Source: Peronospora farinosa (Eukaryota > Oomycota > Peronosporomycetes > Peronosporales > Peronosporaceae). From it: a DNA stretch of 64,000 nt. Every line of letters begins with the position of its first letter. The stretch's first letter is position 1. The position numbers and the translations under genes were made by a program. This document shows, piece after piece, positions 9,899 through 21,100 of this stretch. The DNA is taken from positions 62,001-126,000 of the forward strand of contig CANTFK010000267.1 in the NCBI GenBank assembly GCA_947646735.1. The letters run 5' to 3'. The notes beneath the pieces were generated by a model. That model ran no database searches and was not told the origin of the DNA. It was given only the letters and a program-made list of their open reading frames with translations.

Positions 9899-12800
9899 CA
9901 TAAATGGAGCCCCGAGTACTCAGGTGGCAGCTCGGGCTCCTAGCCCCAAAGTGATTCATACCCACTTCAATGCCACCACCATGCGCGATGATTCGAGACT
10001 GATTATTATCAGTCTCATCGTCGCTGGAGTGAAGCGACCACTTCGAGCGTTGTTGGATTCTGGCGCTTCCAACAACTTCTTTCGTGCATCCTGTTTGTCC
10101 CTTCTCCCGTCGACTGTCACGGTTCGAGAAGGTCCAGGTGACATCGTTGTCAAACTTGCCGATGGACAACCAAAACGTGTCCCGCGTAAAACAGTGGTTT
10201 TACCGTACACTTTCGACGGTTTCCAGAGTAACGACGAATTTTTGGTGTACGAGATGAACTATGCATTTGATTGCATACTTGGGATACCGTGGCTGTCACG
10301 GTATCAGCCGAAGATAGATTGGCTATCTCGGTCCGTCAAACGACGAAGCGGTTATGACGTCAGTGAAGTGTTTACTCATTTGTTGGTCGCTTCATCCGAT
10401 TGGCCTCACGTCAGGGTCGTGAACGAACTCGCCACGACTAGTAGTCAACACAGAGAGAGCGATGGCCCTCTGTGCGCAGTATGTTCCGTTACACTGACGG
10501 AGCCACAGAACGAAGCGGTCGAACAGCGGTTCCCGCATACACAGACATCGGTCGAACAGGGGTTCCCGATGCACAACGAGGCGGTCGGACAGCGGTTCCC
10601 GCACACACACACATCGGTCGAACAGGGGTTCCCGATTCACAGCGAGGCGGTTGAACAGCGGTTCCCGCATACAAGCACATCGGACGAGCAGAGGCTCCCG
10701 ATCAATTACGAGGCGGTCGAGCAGGGGCTCCCGCATACAAGCACATCGGACGAGCAGAGGCTCCCGATCAATTTCGAGGCGGTCGAGCAGGGGCTCCCGC
10801 ATACAAGCACATCGGACGAGCAGAGGCTCCCGATAAATATCGAGGCGGTCGAGCAGGGGCTCCCGCAAACAAGTGAAGCGGTCGAAGACGAGCTCCCGCT
10901 TTTAATTGACGAGAATGGGCGGACTAAGGATCCGCATGAGACCGACGTGGTGGAGACAGAGCTCCCACGTCTAGAGGGGGGTACATCATCCTCTTATGAG
11001 ACCGACGTGCCAGTCTCGAGCAGGGGCTCGAGACGCAAGAGAAAACGCACGAAAGGAGCACGCCGATCAACGAGACGACGAAATTCACGTCAACATGCTG
11101 ATGCATTTGATTCCATAGTGACGGTATCCGTATGCGCACTTGAATATGTGGAGAGATCCCCACATCGTGGCCGCTACATTGAGGTAGAGAGTCCACCGTG
11201 CACTGCTGCAGATATCACATCGCTGCCAGACCTTACATGGAAAGACTTCCTTTATGACCTCAAGGCCGGCGACATCGAGCAAGTGTGCATCCTTTCAGCC
11301 ACCGAAGCAGCCAGTAAAGAAGTTCTGGAGGCTCGCCCGAAGAGCGCCGAGCCTAAATCAGCGCGCGAAGAACGCTTCGCGGCACAGTCTTGGGAGCTCT
11401 TCGTGCTTCGGGCAACCCTGTATACGATATCGCCCGTGAGTACGCCGACATTTTCCCGGAGAAAATTCCAGCTGAGCTTCCGGCGGATCGTGGTGTGCGG
11501 CACGAGATAGATCTCGTGCCAGGATCGAAATATTGCGTGACACGGCAGTGGCCGTTACCGCGCGACCAAGTCATCGCTATTGATGAATTTTTCGAGGGTC
11601 GCCGCAAGGCTGGCCATGTCCGCGAGAGTATCTCGCCACATTCGAGTCCGACTTTCTGTGTGAAGAAAGCCACCGGCGGTTGGCGCATTGTGCACGCCTT
11701 CAACAAGCTGAATGACGCCACGATCCCGGCTCAAACGTCTATCCCTCGAAAAGACATGGTATTAAATACCATGTCCGGGAGCGAGATCTACAGCGCCATA
11801 GATCTGAAAGACGGTTTCTATCAGATCCTCATGAGGGACAGTGACATTCCGTTCACTGCGGTCAGCACCCCAAGCGGGATGCTTTGGGAGTGGCTAGTCA
11901 TGCCACAATGCCTTAAGAATGCTCCAGCTACGTTCAATCGGATGGTGACACAAGTACTTCGCCCACTTCGCGACTTTGCACCGAGCTACTTTGACGACAT
12001 TTTCGTCCACAGCCGCGCTGAGCAAAAGCTCAGCGCTACGGAGGTACACCTTCGACACTTGAAGCAGGTGTTTCAACTTATGCGAGCGAATAAATTGTAT
12101 GCGAATTTGAAGAAATGTGTCTTCTGCGCTCCCGAGATTCCAGTACTCGGTTGCTACGTCAGCAAGGAAGGTGTCCGCGCTGATCCTGAGAAGATCTCAT
12201 CGATCTGTTCCTGGCCAACGCCCAGGAACCAAACTGAATTACGTCAATGGCTCGGTCTGGCAAATTTCTTGCATAAGTATACGAAGAACTATGCTGAGCT
12301 AATTCAGCCATTATCGACTTTGCTCAAGAAAGATGCAGTATGGTTATGGACGGCAGAACATCAATCTGCCTTCGACTCCGTAAAGAAGAGCTTGTCCGAG
12401 GCGCCGGTGCTGATGTTACCTGATGACTCTAAGCCATTCCACGTCGTGTGTGACGCGAGCAATTTCTCTATAGGATGTGCTCTCATGCAATATGATGACG
12501 AGGGTCGAGAGCGCGTCGTGAGTTTTCAATCACGAACGATGAAACCTGCCGAGAGAAATTATCCGGTACACGACAAGGAACTTTTGGCTATGCGTTACGC
12601 GCTAATCAAGTTTAGAGTATATTTGCTCGGCGAAAAGATGTTTTCTATCTACACAGATCACGCATCATTGCGAACCGCCGTCAAGAGTCCTCACTTGTCC
12701 CAGCGTATGGCACGGTGGTTGTCATTTTTTGCCGAGTATAATTTTGTGGTGCATTACAAGCCTGGCAAGAATAACATTCTCGCCGATGCGCTTTCTCGTC

Positions 12801-15437
12801 GTCCTGATTACGATCCTCGGCGTGATATTGGTCATCAAACGGAGTATGTTGATGACGACGAAGATATCTGTGTGTGTTGTATTGAACTGGGACTTAATGC
12901 GGTGATTTCGACCCCCGTGCTTTCGATCCGAACTCAGATCGCTGAATCCTACGCGAATGATTCCTTCTATGCAGGAATCATCAACTATCTCAGGGACCCG
13001 AGCGAAAAATTACTCGCGAAGTTGACGAAACCAACACGCGACAACATCAAGCGTTACGCGCTTGACGGTCCGCTGCTGACGTACACGATGGACGTCTTTG
13101 ATTCCCCGCGTGTCGTCATCCCTGCTAATGAAGACCTTCGAGCCCGATTGGTTCATGAATTTCACGACAGCCCAGCTGGCGGACACCTGGGTCGCGAGAA
13201 GACGTTTGCAGCTATTTCTCGCGTATTTTTCTGGCCGCGAATGTATAAATACATCCAGAAATGGGTGCGCTCCTGTGAAACCTGTCAGCGTGTGAAGCCT
13301 GCGCCGTCTTCACAATCCCCACTGCGTCCGCTTCCGATTGCTACGGAAGCCTGGCGCTCGGTCAGCATGGATTTTATCTTTGGCCTTCCACCGGATGAAC
13401 AGAAACGCACGGGCGTATTGGTTCTAGTGGATCGATTCAGCAAAATGGTGCATTTTGCTCCGGTCTCCGCCAACATTACGGCGGAGACGACAGCGAAGAT
13501 CTTCATTGATCTTATCTTTAGGCATCACGGCTTGCCAGAATCTATTGTTTCGGACCGTGACCCGCGTTTCACTTCGGCTTTCTGGGACGAATTATTCCAG
13601 CTATTAGGCACGCGGTTGCTTATGTCTACGGCGACCCATCCAGAGACGGATGGGCAAACGGAGCGCGTGAACAGAGTGCTCGAAGATGTCTTGCGCAGTT
13701 ATGCAACATCGTTCTCATCATGGAGTTCATTTCTTCCACTTGCAGAGTTTGCAATCAACAATGCTGTCCACGCGTCAACCGGGTTGACGCCCTTTTTCGT
13801 TAACAACGCGAGGCATCCTCGCGTTCCGGCGCTGCTTGCTCTCTCAGCTTCAGAACACCCTGTTTCCAAGCTTGGTGGGGGAGTATCTACGGATGGAATT
13901 GCGCCGAAACTATTGATGATTGATTACGATGCGCATAAGGTTGCTGCCGATGCACCTACTACTGGTAATTTTGTGGCCAACGGCATATCGACTCCTGACG
14001 CGATGCTTTCCATCGCGTCTCCCGTTGCCAATTTTGCTCCAAAGGAGAATACGTCGCCTGTAAGTTCGGCTGCAGTAACCGAATTCCTACTATTACGACA
14101 AGGAATCACGCGTTTTGTGCGTGATGCATTACAAGAGGCAGTCGACAAGCAAAAGGAGAATGCAGACAGAAGAGGGCGAAAGAATATGTTGATATTTCGA
14201 GAAGGTGACAGAGTATTGTTATCAACAAGTGGATTACCGAACATCTCAGTGACGAATTTGGGCGCTAATAAGTTAGCGCCAAGATATATTGGCCCATTTC
14301 GGGTTGTTAAGGTGCATGGTTACGCTTACACGCTAGACATACCTACATCTATGCGTTTGCACCCGACGTTCTATGTCGGGCGCCTCAAGGCTTACCTGCC
14401 GGCGGATCTCCCTTCGAATCTTCCCCGCTCTTCTGTGCCGGCTCGAAATCCGACATCCCTTGACGACAACGTTAACGACGACTGGGACCAAGTCCTGCCC
14501 GAATGCGTGCAGACTCGATCTGCTGGGGTCCTCCGAACGCAGTCTTCTCAAGTTGATGTAGGCGCTCAACCAGTACCAGCTGCTCACGTCGGGTCCGCTC
14601 AGCAGCCTCAGTCGCAGCATCCGCACGATCTTGAGCTCTCTCAGCCATCTCGCGAGCATCGAGTAGGGCATTCTTCGATTCCTCGACTTCAGCGTGAAGT
14701 AGACACAGCTCATCATTCGACTGCACAGGAGCCCGATTACGAGAATCGGCGCTTATCGCCAGAGGTCTTCCGTCGTGATGCTCGTCCTCCATTAGTTGAT
14801 GCATCGAGTGCGCGACGCTGGATTGTCGACCTAATGTCGATCACGAGGATCACAAGTCCCAGGCGCCGAGTAATAACTCGGCTCCCATGAAGAAGCGTGT
14901 CGAGAAACATTACAGGGTTCGCTGGTTGGGATATTCCCCGGCGGACGATACATGGGAGCCATCGAGTACGCTGTCCCAAGATGTCCCGGACGTGGTCGAG
15001 GACTACGAGTCCCGTAGAAAGACGGTGATCGCGACCGACGCTGACGGTTCCATCCCCGATCTCGCGAGCCGTAATGCTCGCGAGCAACGAAATCGCGACG
15101 ACCTCCCGAACGCTCAGACTCCGAGACCTATTACGAGGCTCGGGAGCATATGGATGATAGGGTTGACGATCTCGGCTACGTGAATGCCGTCGGGATCGTA
15201 AGGAGCGTTCTCACCGCCGTAGCTCGGACACTGAGCTCCGAAGGCTTCTCTCATAACGGGCAATCCATGGACGAATATGGTCGGGCATGCCTCGCGCACA
15301 CTCTAAGTGTCCCATTCGCCGGACCGGTCGTGACCTGCCCACGTTGCACGTTGGACATCCCTCACGAATGTGGACGTAACAAAGGTGATACTCGTCACAA
15401 GTCATACGACAGATGCGCCGGCGCAGGTCGCCAATAG
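9865..15437 (+). pseudogene. pol: A1 Pol polyprotein (PR-RT-RH-IN-chromodomain), frameshifted
   Basis: Read in the -1 frame from the slippery site. Protease: LLDSGASNNFF near 10,050. A linker of 22-residue repeats follows. [33 protein letters not shown], active site YFDD at 11,987-11,998. RNase H: VVCDASN and YTDHASL. Integrase: HEFHDSPAGGH zinc domain, then D, D, E in [17 protein letters not shown] and [11 protein letters not shown] chromodomain (HYRVRWLGYSPADDTWEP, about 14,905-14,960) would target chromatin. Compared with A-prime, a base is missing at about 11,393 (GGGAGCTC against GGGATGCTC) and another at about 14,833, and the C-terminal extension is scrambled near 15,110. The element is therefore not autonomous. 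Confidence 0.9.
10509..10875 (+). repeat. Tandem 66-bp repeats in the PR-RT linker of A1
   Basis: Five full copies and one part copy of a 66-bp unit encode 22 residues built from two half-motifs, EAVEQRFPHT and TSVEQGFPIH (later EAVEQGLPHT and TSDEQRLPIN). The unit length is a multiple of three, so copy changes keep frame. A-prime has seven full copies. Confidence 0.9.
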
Positions 15438-15765
15438 CGTGTCTATCACGCGTTCCCTCGCGACCGTCTAACCAGGACGTGAAGGACGTTCCTTCACGTC
15501 GGCTCGCGTTCCAGCGCCTGATAGAAGGCACATCAGACGTCTGCAACGCATCGTCAGTATATGCGTTGTTCGTCGCCTTGCCTCTCACTGTCGGTATCGC
15601 GTGAAAAGGTCCTTAGTGGCTCGGGTTCGACAGACCTTCAAGACCATACAAGGCACGATTTCAAGTCCCCATCCATGACCTGCGGCGCCTGCTCTCTACG
15701 AATTGTCGCTTGGTGTCCCAGTTCTGTCTGTCAGAGACATTGTTTCGTGGGCGCCTAGTGTCCAT
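14385..15765 (-). pseudogene. A1 antisense ORF relic
   Basis: Counterpart of the intact antisense ORF at 16,783-18,189. From ATG 15,765 the minus strand still encodes recognisable blocks: RWNASRREGTSFTSWLDGRE, EGCPTCNVGRSRPV (both in the 15,588-15,211 frame) and the C-terminal coil EESKNALLDAREMAERAQ (14,804-14,472 frame), but these lie in different frames separated by small indels. It begins 111 bp inside the 3' LTR, as in the other elements. Its decay alongside pol fits a dead element. Confidence 0.7.
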
Positions 15766-15876
15766 GCTGCTCAGTTAAGTCTAACTGAGCAGATTCGGAG
15801 TTACGCTGTTGGTCGAGAAGAATCTTTCTGCGATTCGCGCTTACGTTGAGGTAAGCGCAACTTAAAGAGGGGATGA

Positions 15877-16195
15877 TGTAATGGGTCTACCTATTACATA
15901 AGTAGTTATAGGATTAATACATAATCACATAAGTAGGCATAGGGCAGTATCCGATTAGCGGATACTGCGCGTCATTTTATTATTGGTTTATTATTGGGGT
16001 GCCAGACCCAATAATTAGCCAATAATAAATTGACTTCCATATTGAGTGGTTCCCATGAGCTAGGGAACATATTCGCACTTACTGCGAATTAAAACTAAAA
16101 CAAAACTAAAACAGAGTTATATTTACGAGTTAATTAAGAGCGCTTCCTCAACGCCCTCTTAGTGTAAGACGGTAACAGGTCCTTATCCCGTTACA
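15877..16195 (+). repeat. A1 3' LTR
   Basis: 319 bp, preceded by the purine-rich AACTTAAAGAGGGGATGA. It differs from the 5' LTR at only a few positions (for example CCCTCTTAG for CCCTTTTAG, AACAGGTCCTTATCC for AACGGGTCCTTAGCC), so the insertion is fairly young. The next bases are CCTG, then inverted D sequence. Confidence 0.92.
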
Positions 16196-16352
16196 CCTGC
16201 TCAAGCCTAAGCTCATCCTGAGTCTTAGTGATGGACTCAGCCGTGGCTTGGCTGTTTACCTAGGACGCGTTTATACGCTGTCCGAGCACAAACGCCTCAA
16301 ATTGCTCCAACTGAGCAACATGTTGCTCAGGAGGACAATGCAAGAGATTGAC
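16196..16352 (-). pseudogene. 157-bp D-element gag fragment forming the palindrome spacer
   Basis: Reads on the minus strand as the C/D gag segment with CCTCCTGAGCAACATGTTGC and the QDELRLEQ coding block, matching 47,255-47,402 and 63,715-63,872. It is the downstream flank of A-prime within its D host. Its last five bases, TTGAC (16,348-16,352), are the left copy of the A-prime target duplication. Confidence 0.85.
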
Positions 16353-16671
16353 TGTAACGGGCTAAGGACCCGTTACCGTCTTACACTAAAAGGGCGTTGA
16401 GGAAGCGCTCTTAATTAACTCGTAAATATAACTCTGTTTTAGTTTTGTTTTAGTTTTAATTCGCAGTAAGTGCGAATATGTTCCCTAGCTCATGGGAACC
16501 ACTCAATATGGAAGTCAATTTATTATTGGCTAATTATTGGGTCTGGCACCCCAATAATAAACCAATAATAAAATGACGCGCAGTATCCGCTAATCGGATA
16601 CTGCCCTATGCCTACTTATGTAATTATGTATTAATCCTATAACTACTTATGTAATAGGTAGACCCATTACA
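16353..16671 (-). repeat. A-prime 3' LTR
   Basis: 319 bp, reverse complement of the A LTR, followed by TCATCCCCTCTTTAAG, the complement of the polypurine tract. It is almost identical to 15,877-16,195, which faces it across the spacer. Confidence 0.92.
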
Positions 16672-16782
16672 TCATCCCCTCTTTAAGTTGCGCTTACCTC
16701 AACGTAAGCGGGAATCGCAGAAAGTTTCTTCTCGACCAACGGCGTAACTCCGAATCTGCTCAGTTAGACTTAACTGAGCAGC

Positions 16783-18189
16783 ATGGACACTAGGCGCCCA
16801 CGAAACAATGTCTCTGACAGACAGAACTGGGAACACCAAGCGACAATCCGTAGAGAGCAGGCGCCGCAGGTCATGGATGGGGACTTGAAATCGTGGCGCT
16901 TGTATGGTCTTGAAGGTGCTGTCGAACCCGAGCCACTGGAGGTCATGAAGGACCTTTTCACGCGATACCGTACAGTGAGAGGCAAGGCGACGAACAACGC
17001 ATATACCGACGATGCGTTGCAGAGGTCTTGGTGTGCCTTCATCAGGCGCTGGAACGCGAGCCGACGTGAAGGAACGTCCTTCACGTCCTGGTTAGACGGT
17101 CGCGAGGGAACGCGTGATAGACACGCTATTGGCGACCTGCGCCGGCGCATCTGTCGTATGACTTGTGACGAGTATCACCTTTGTTACGTCCACATTCGTG
17201 AGGGATGTCCAACGTGCAACGTGGGCAGGTCGCGACCGGTCCGGCAGGAATGGGACGACTTAGTGTGTGCGCGAGGCATGCCCGACCATATTCGTCCATG
17301 GATTGCCCGTTATGAGAGAAGCCTTTCGGAGCTCCAGGTGTCCGAGCTACGGCGAGTGAGAACGCGTCCTTACGATCGCCGACGGCATTCACGTAGCCGA
17401 GATCGTCAACCGTATCATCCATATGCTCCCGAGCCTCGTAATAGGTCTCGGTCTCGGAGTCGTTCGGGAGGTCGTCGCGATTTCGTTGCTCGCGAGCATT
17501 ACGGCTCGCGAGATCGGGGATGGAACCGTCAGCGTCGGTCGCGATCACCGTCTTTCTACGGGACTCGTAGTCCTCGACCACGTCCGGGACATCTTGGGAC
17601 AGCGTACTCGATGGCTCCCATGTATCGTCCGCCGGGGAATATCCCAACCAGCGAACCCTGTAATGTTTCTCGACACGCTTCTTCATGGGAGCCGAGTTAT
17701 TACTCGGCGCCTGGGACTTGTGATCCTCGTGATCGACAATTAGGTCGACAATCCAGCGTCGCGCACTCGATGCATCAACTAATGGAGGACGAGCATCACG
17801 ACGGAAGACCTCTGGCGATGAGCGCCGATTCTCGTAATCGGGCTCCTGTGCAGTCGAATGATGAGCTGTGTCTACTTCACGCTGAAGTCGAGGAATCGAA
17901 GAATGCCCTACTCGATGCTCGCGAGATGGCTGAGAGAGCTCAAGATCGTGCGGATGCTGCGACTGAGGCTGCTGAGCGGACCCGACGTGAGCAGCTGGTA
18001 CTGGTTGAGCGCCTACGTCAACTTGAGACGACTGCGTTCGGAGGACCCCAGCAGATCGAGTCTGCACGCGTTCGGGCAGGACTTGGTCCCAGTCGTCGTC
18101 AACGTCGTCGTCAAGGGATGTCGGATTTCGAGCCGGCACAGAAGAGCGGGGAAGATTCGAAGGGAGATCCGCCGGCAGGTAAGCCTTGA
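16783..18189 (+). CDS. Antisense ORF of element A-prime: SR-rich coiled-coil protein (asORF-A)
   Basis: Intact 468-residue frame with a real ATG, opposite in strand to gag-pol and starting 112 bp from the 3' LTR. Residues about 70-150 hold a domain shared with the B antisense protein: ALQRSWCAFIRRWN (Trp83), then LCYVHIREGCPTC (Cys142, Cys145), then PWIARYERSL. Residues about 195-275 are Arg/Ser-rich (RSRSRSRSGGRR), which in known proteins marks nuclear RNA-processing factors. Residues about 365-425 form a coiled coil (EVEESKNALLDAREMAERAQ and on). Pol overlaps only from residue 115 on, so much of the conserved domain is free of pol coding constraint. No known family recognised. Function, and an antisense promoter in the 3' LTR, are inference. 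It could be a chance frame, but homology with B argues against that. Confidence 0.7.
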   Translation: MDTRRPRNNVSDRQNWEHQATIRREQAPQVMDGDLKSWRLYGLEGAVEPEPLEVMKDLFTRYRTVRGKATNNAYTDDALQRSWCAFIRRWNASRREGTSFTSWLDGREGTRDRHAIGDLRRRICRMTCDEYHLCYVHIREGCPTCNVGRSRPVRQEWDDLVCARGMPDHIRPWIARYERSLSELQVSELRRVRTRPYDRRRHSRSRDRQPYHPYAPEPRNRSRSRSRSGGRRDFVAREHYGSRDRGWNRQRRSRSPSFYGTRSPRPRPGHLGTAYSMAPMYRPPGNIPTSEPCNVSRHASSWEPSYYSAPGTCDPRDRQLGRQSSVAHSMHQLMEDEHHDGRPLAMSADSRNRAPVQSNDELCLLHAEVEESKNALLDAREMAERAQDRADAATEAAERTRREQLVLVERLRQLETTAFGGPQQIESARVRAGLGPSRRQRRRQGMSDFEPAQKSGEDSKGDPPAGKP

Positions 18190-21100
18190 GGCGCCCGACA
18201 TAGAACGTCGGGTGCAAACGCATAGATGTAGGTATGTCTAGCGTGTAAGCGTCACCATGCACCTTAACAACCCGAAATGGGCCAATATATCTTGGCGCTA
18301 ACTTATTAGCGCCCAAATTCGTCACTGAGGTGTTCGGTAATCCACTTGTTGATAACAATACTCTGTCACCTTCTCGAAATATCAACATATTCTTTCGTCC
18401 TCTTCTGTCTGCATTCTCCTTTTGCTTGTCGACTGCCTCTTGTAATGCATCACGCACAAAACGCGTGATTCCTTGTCGTAATAGTAGGAATTCGGTTACT
18501 GCAGCCGAACTTACAGGCGACGTATTCTCCTTTGGAGCAAAATTGGCAACGGGAGACGCGATGGAAAGCATCGCGTCAGGAGTCGATATGCCGTTGGCCA
18601 CAAAATTACCAGTATTAGGTGCATCGGCAGCAACCTTATGCGCATCGTAATCAATCATCAATAGTTTCGGCGCAATTCCATCCGTAGATACTCCCCCACC
18701 AAGCTTGGAAACAGGGTGTTCTGAAGCTGAGAGAGCAAGCAGCGCCGGAACGCGAGGATGCCTCGCGTTGTTAACGAAAAAGGGCGTCAACCCGGTTGAC
18801 GCATGGACAGCATTGTTGATTGCAAACTCTGCAAGTGGAAGAAATGAACTCCATGATGAGAACGATGTTGCATAACTGCGCAAGACATCTTCGAGCACTC
18901 TGTTCACACGCTCCGTTTGCCCATCCGTCTCTGGATGGGCCGCCGTAGACATAAGCAACCGCGTGCCTAATAGCTGGAATAATTCGGCCCAGAAAGCCGA
19001 AGTGAAACGCGGGTCACGGTCCGAAACAATAGATTCTGGCAAGCCGTGATGCCTAAAGATAAGATCAATGAAGATCTTCGCTGTCGTCTCCGCCGTAATG
19101 TTGGCGGAGACCGGAGCAAAATGCACCATTTTGCTGAATCGATCCACTAGAACCAATACGCCCGTGCGTTTCTGTTCATCCGGTGGAAGGCCAAAGATAA
19201 AATCCATGCTGACCGAGCGCCAGGCTTCCGTAGCAATCGGAAGCGGACGCAATGGGGCTTGTGAAGACGGCGCAGGCTTCACACGCTGACAGGTTTCACA
19301 GGAGCGCACCCATTTCTGGATGTATTTATACATTCGCGGCCAGAAAAATACGCGAGAAATAGCTGCAAACGTCTTCTCGCGACCCAGGTGTCCGCCAGCT
19401 GGGCTGTCGTGAAATTCATGAACCAATCGGGCTCGAAGGTCGTCATCAGCAGGGATGACGACACGCGGGGAATCAAAGACGTCCATCGTGTACGTCAGCA
19501 ACGGACCGTCAAGCGCGTAACGCTTGATGTTGTCGCGTGTTGGTTTCGTCAACTTCGCGAGTAATTTTTCGCTCGGGTCCCTGAGATAGTTGATGATTCC
19601 TGCATAGAAGGAATCATTCGCGTAGGATTCAGCGATCTGAGTTCGGATCGAAAGCACGGGGGTCGAAATCACCGCATTAAGTCCCAGTTCAATACAACAC
19701 ACACAGATATCTTCGTCGTCATCAACATACTCCGTTTGATGACCCATATCACGCCGAGGATCGTAATCAGGACGACGAGAAAGCGCATCGGCGAGAATGT
19801 TATTCTTGCCAGGCTTGTAATGCACCACAAAATTATACTCGGCAAAAAATGACAACCACCGTGCCATACGCTGGGACAAGTGAGGACTCTTGACGGCGGT
19901 ACGCAATGATGCGTGATCTGTGTAGATAGAAAACATCTTTTCGCCGAGCAAATATACTCTAAACTTGATTAGCGCGTAACGCATAGCCAAAAGTTCCTTG
20001 TCGTGTACCGGATAATTTTTCTCGGCAGGTTTCATCTGTCGTGATTGAAAACTCACGACGCGCTCTCGACCCTCGTCATCAAATTGCATGAGGGCACATC
20101 CTATAGCGAAATTGCTCGCGTCACACACGACGTGGAATGGCTTAGAGTCATCAGGTAACATCAGCACCGGTGCCTCGGACAAGCTCTTCTTTACGGAGTC
20201 GAAGGCAGATTGATGTTCTGCCGTCCATAACCATACTGCATCTTTCTTGAGCAAAGTCGATAATGGCTGAATTAGCTCAGCATAGTTCTTCGTATACTTA
20301 TGCAAGTAATTCGCCAGACCGAGCCATTGACGTAATTCAGTTTGGTTCCTGGGCGTTGGCCAGGAACAGATCGATGAGATCTTCTCAGGATCAGCGCGGA
20401 CACCTTCCTTGCTGACGTAGCAACCGAGTACTGGAATCTCGGGAGCGCAGAAGACACATTTCTTCAAATTCGCATACAATTTATTCTCGCGCATAACTTG
20501 AAACACCTGCTTCAAGTGTCGAAGGTGTACCTCCGTAGCGCTGAGCTTTTGCTCAGCGCGGCTGTGAACGAAAATGTCGTCAAAGTAGCTCGGTGCAAAG
20601 TCGCGAAGTGGGCGAAGTACTTGTGTCACCATCCGATTGAACGTAGCTGGAGCATTCTTAAGGCCTTGTGGCATGACTAGCCACTCCCAAAGCATCCCGC
20701 TTGGGGTGCTGACCGCAGTGAACGGAATGTCACTGTCCCTCATGAGGATCTGATAGAAACCGTCTGTCAGATCTATGGCGCTGTAGATCTCGCTCCCGGA
20801 CATGGTATTTAATACCATGTCTTTTCGAGGGATAGGCGTTTGAGCCGGGATCGTGGCGTCATTCAGCTTGTTGAAGGCGTGCACAATGCGCCAACCGCCG
20901 GTGGCTTTCTTCACACAGAAAGTCGGACTCGAATGTGGCGAGATACTCTCGCGGACATGGCCAGCCTTGCGGCGACCCTCGAAAAATTCATCAATAGCGA
21001 TGACTTGGTCGCGCGGTAACGGCCACTGCCGTGTCACGCAATATTTCGATCCTGGCACGAGATCTATCTCGTGCCGCACACCACGATCCGCCGGAAGCTC

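Larger units (their letters stand above)
8493..16195 (+). mobile_element. Ty3/Gypsy chromovirus-type LTR retrotransposon A1, degenerate
   Basis: 7.7-kb element with two near-identical LTRs (8,493-8,812 and 15,877-16,195), a primer-binding site, gag, a -1 frameshift signal, pol in the order protease, RT, RNase H, integrase, chromodomain, an antisense ORF relic, and a purine tract (AAAGAGGGGATGA) before the 3' LTR. The PR-RT-RH-IN order makes it Ty3/Gypsy. It lacks a target-site duplication: the left flank is GGTCAA of D1, the right flank is CCTGCTCAAG of an inverted D fragment, so one flank was exchanged after insertion. Confidence 0.92.

Noticed and set aside
10472..10868. Alternative-frame proteins rich in REPLLDR or GTPVRP repeats in the A linker
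   Set aside because: These are other-frame readings of the 66-bp tandem repeat; any frame of a repeat without stops looks like a repeat protein.
15150..15437. A separate gene after the A1 chromodomain
   Set aside because: It is the C-terminal tail of pol and the shadow of the antisense frame; the matching part of A-prime is continuous with pol.
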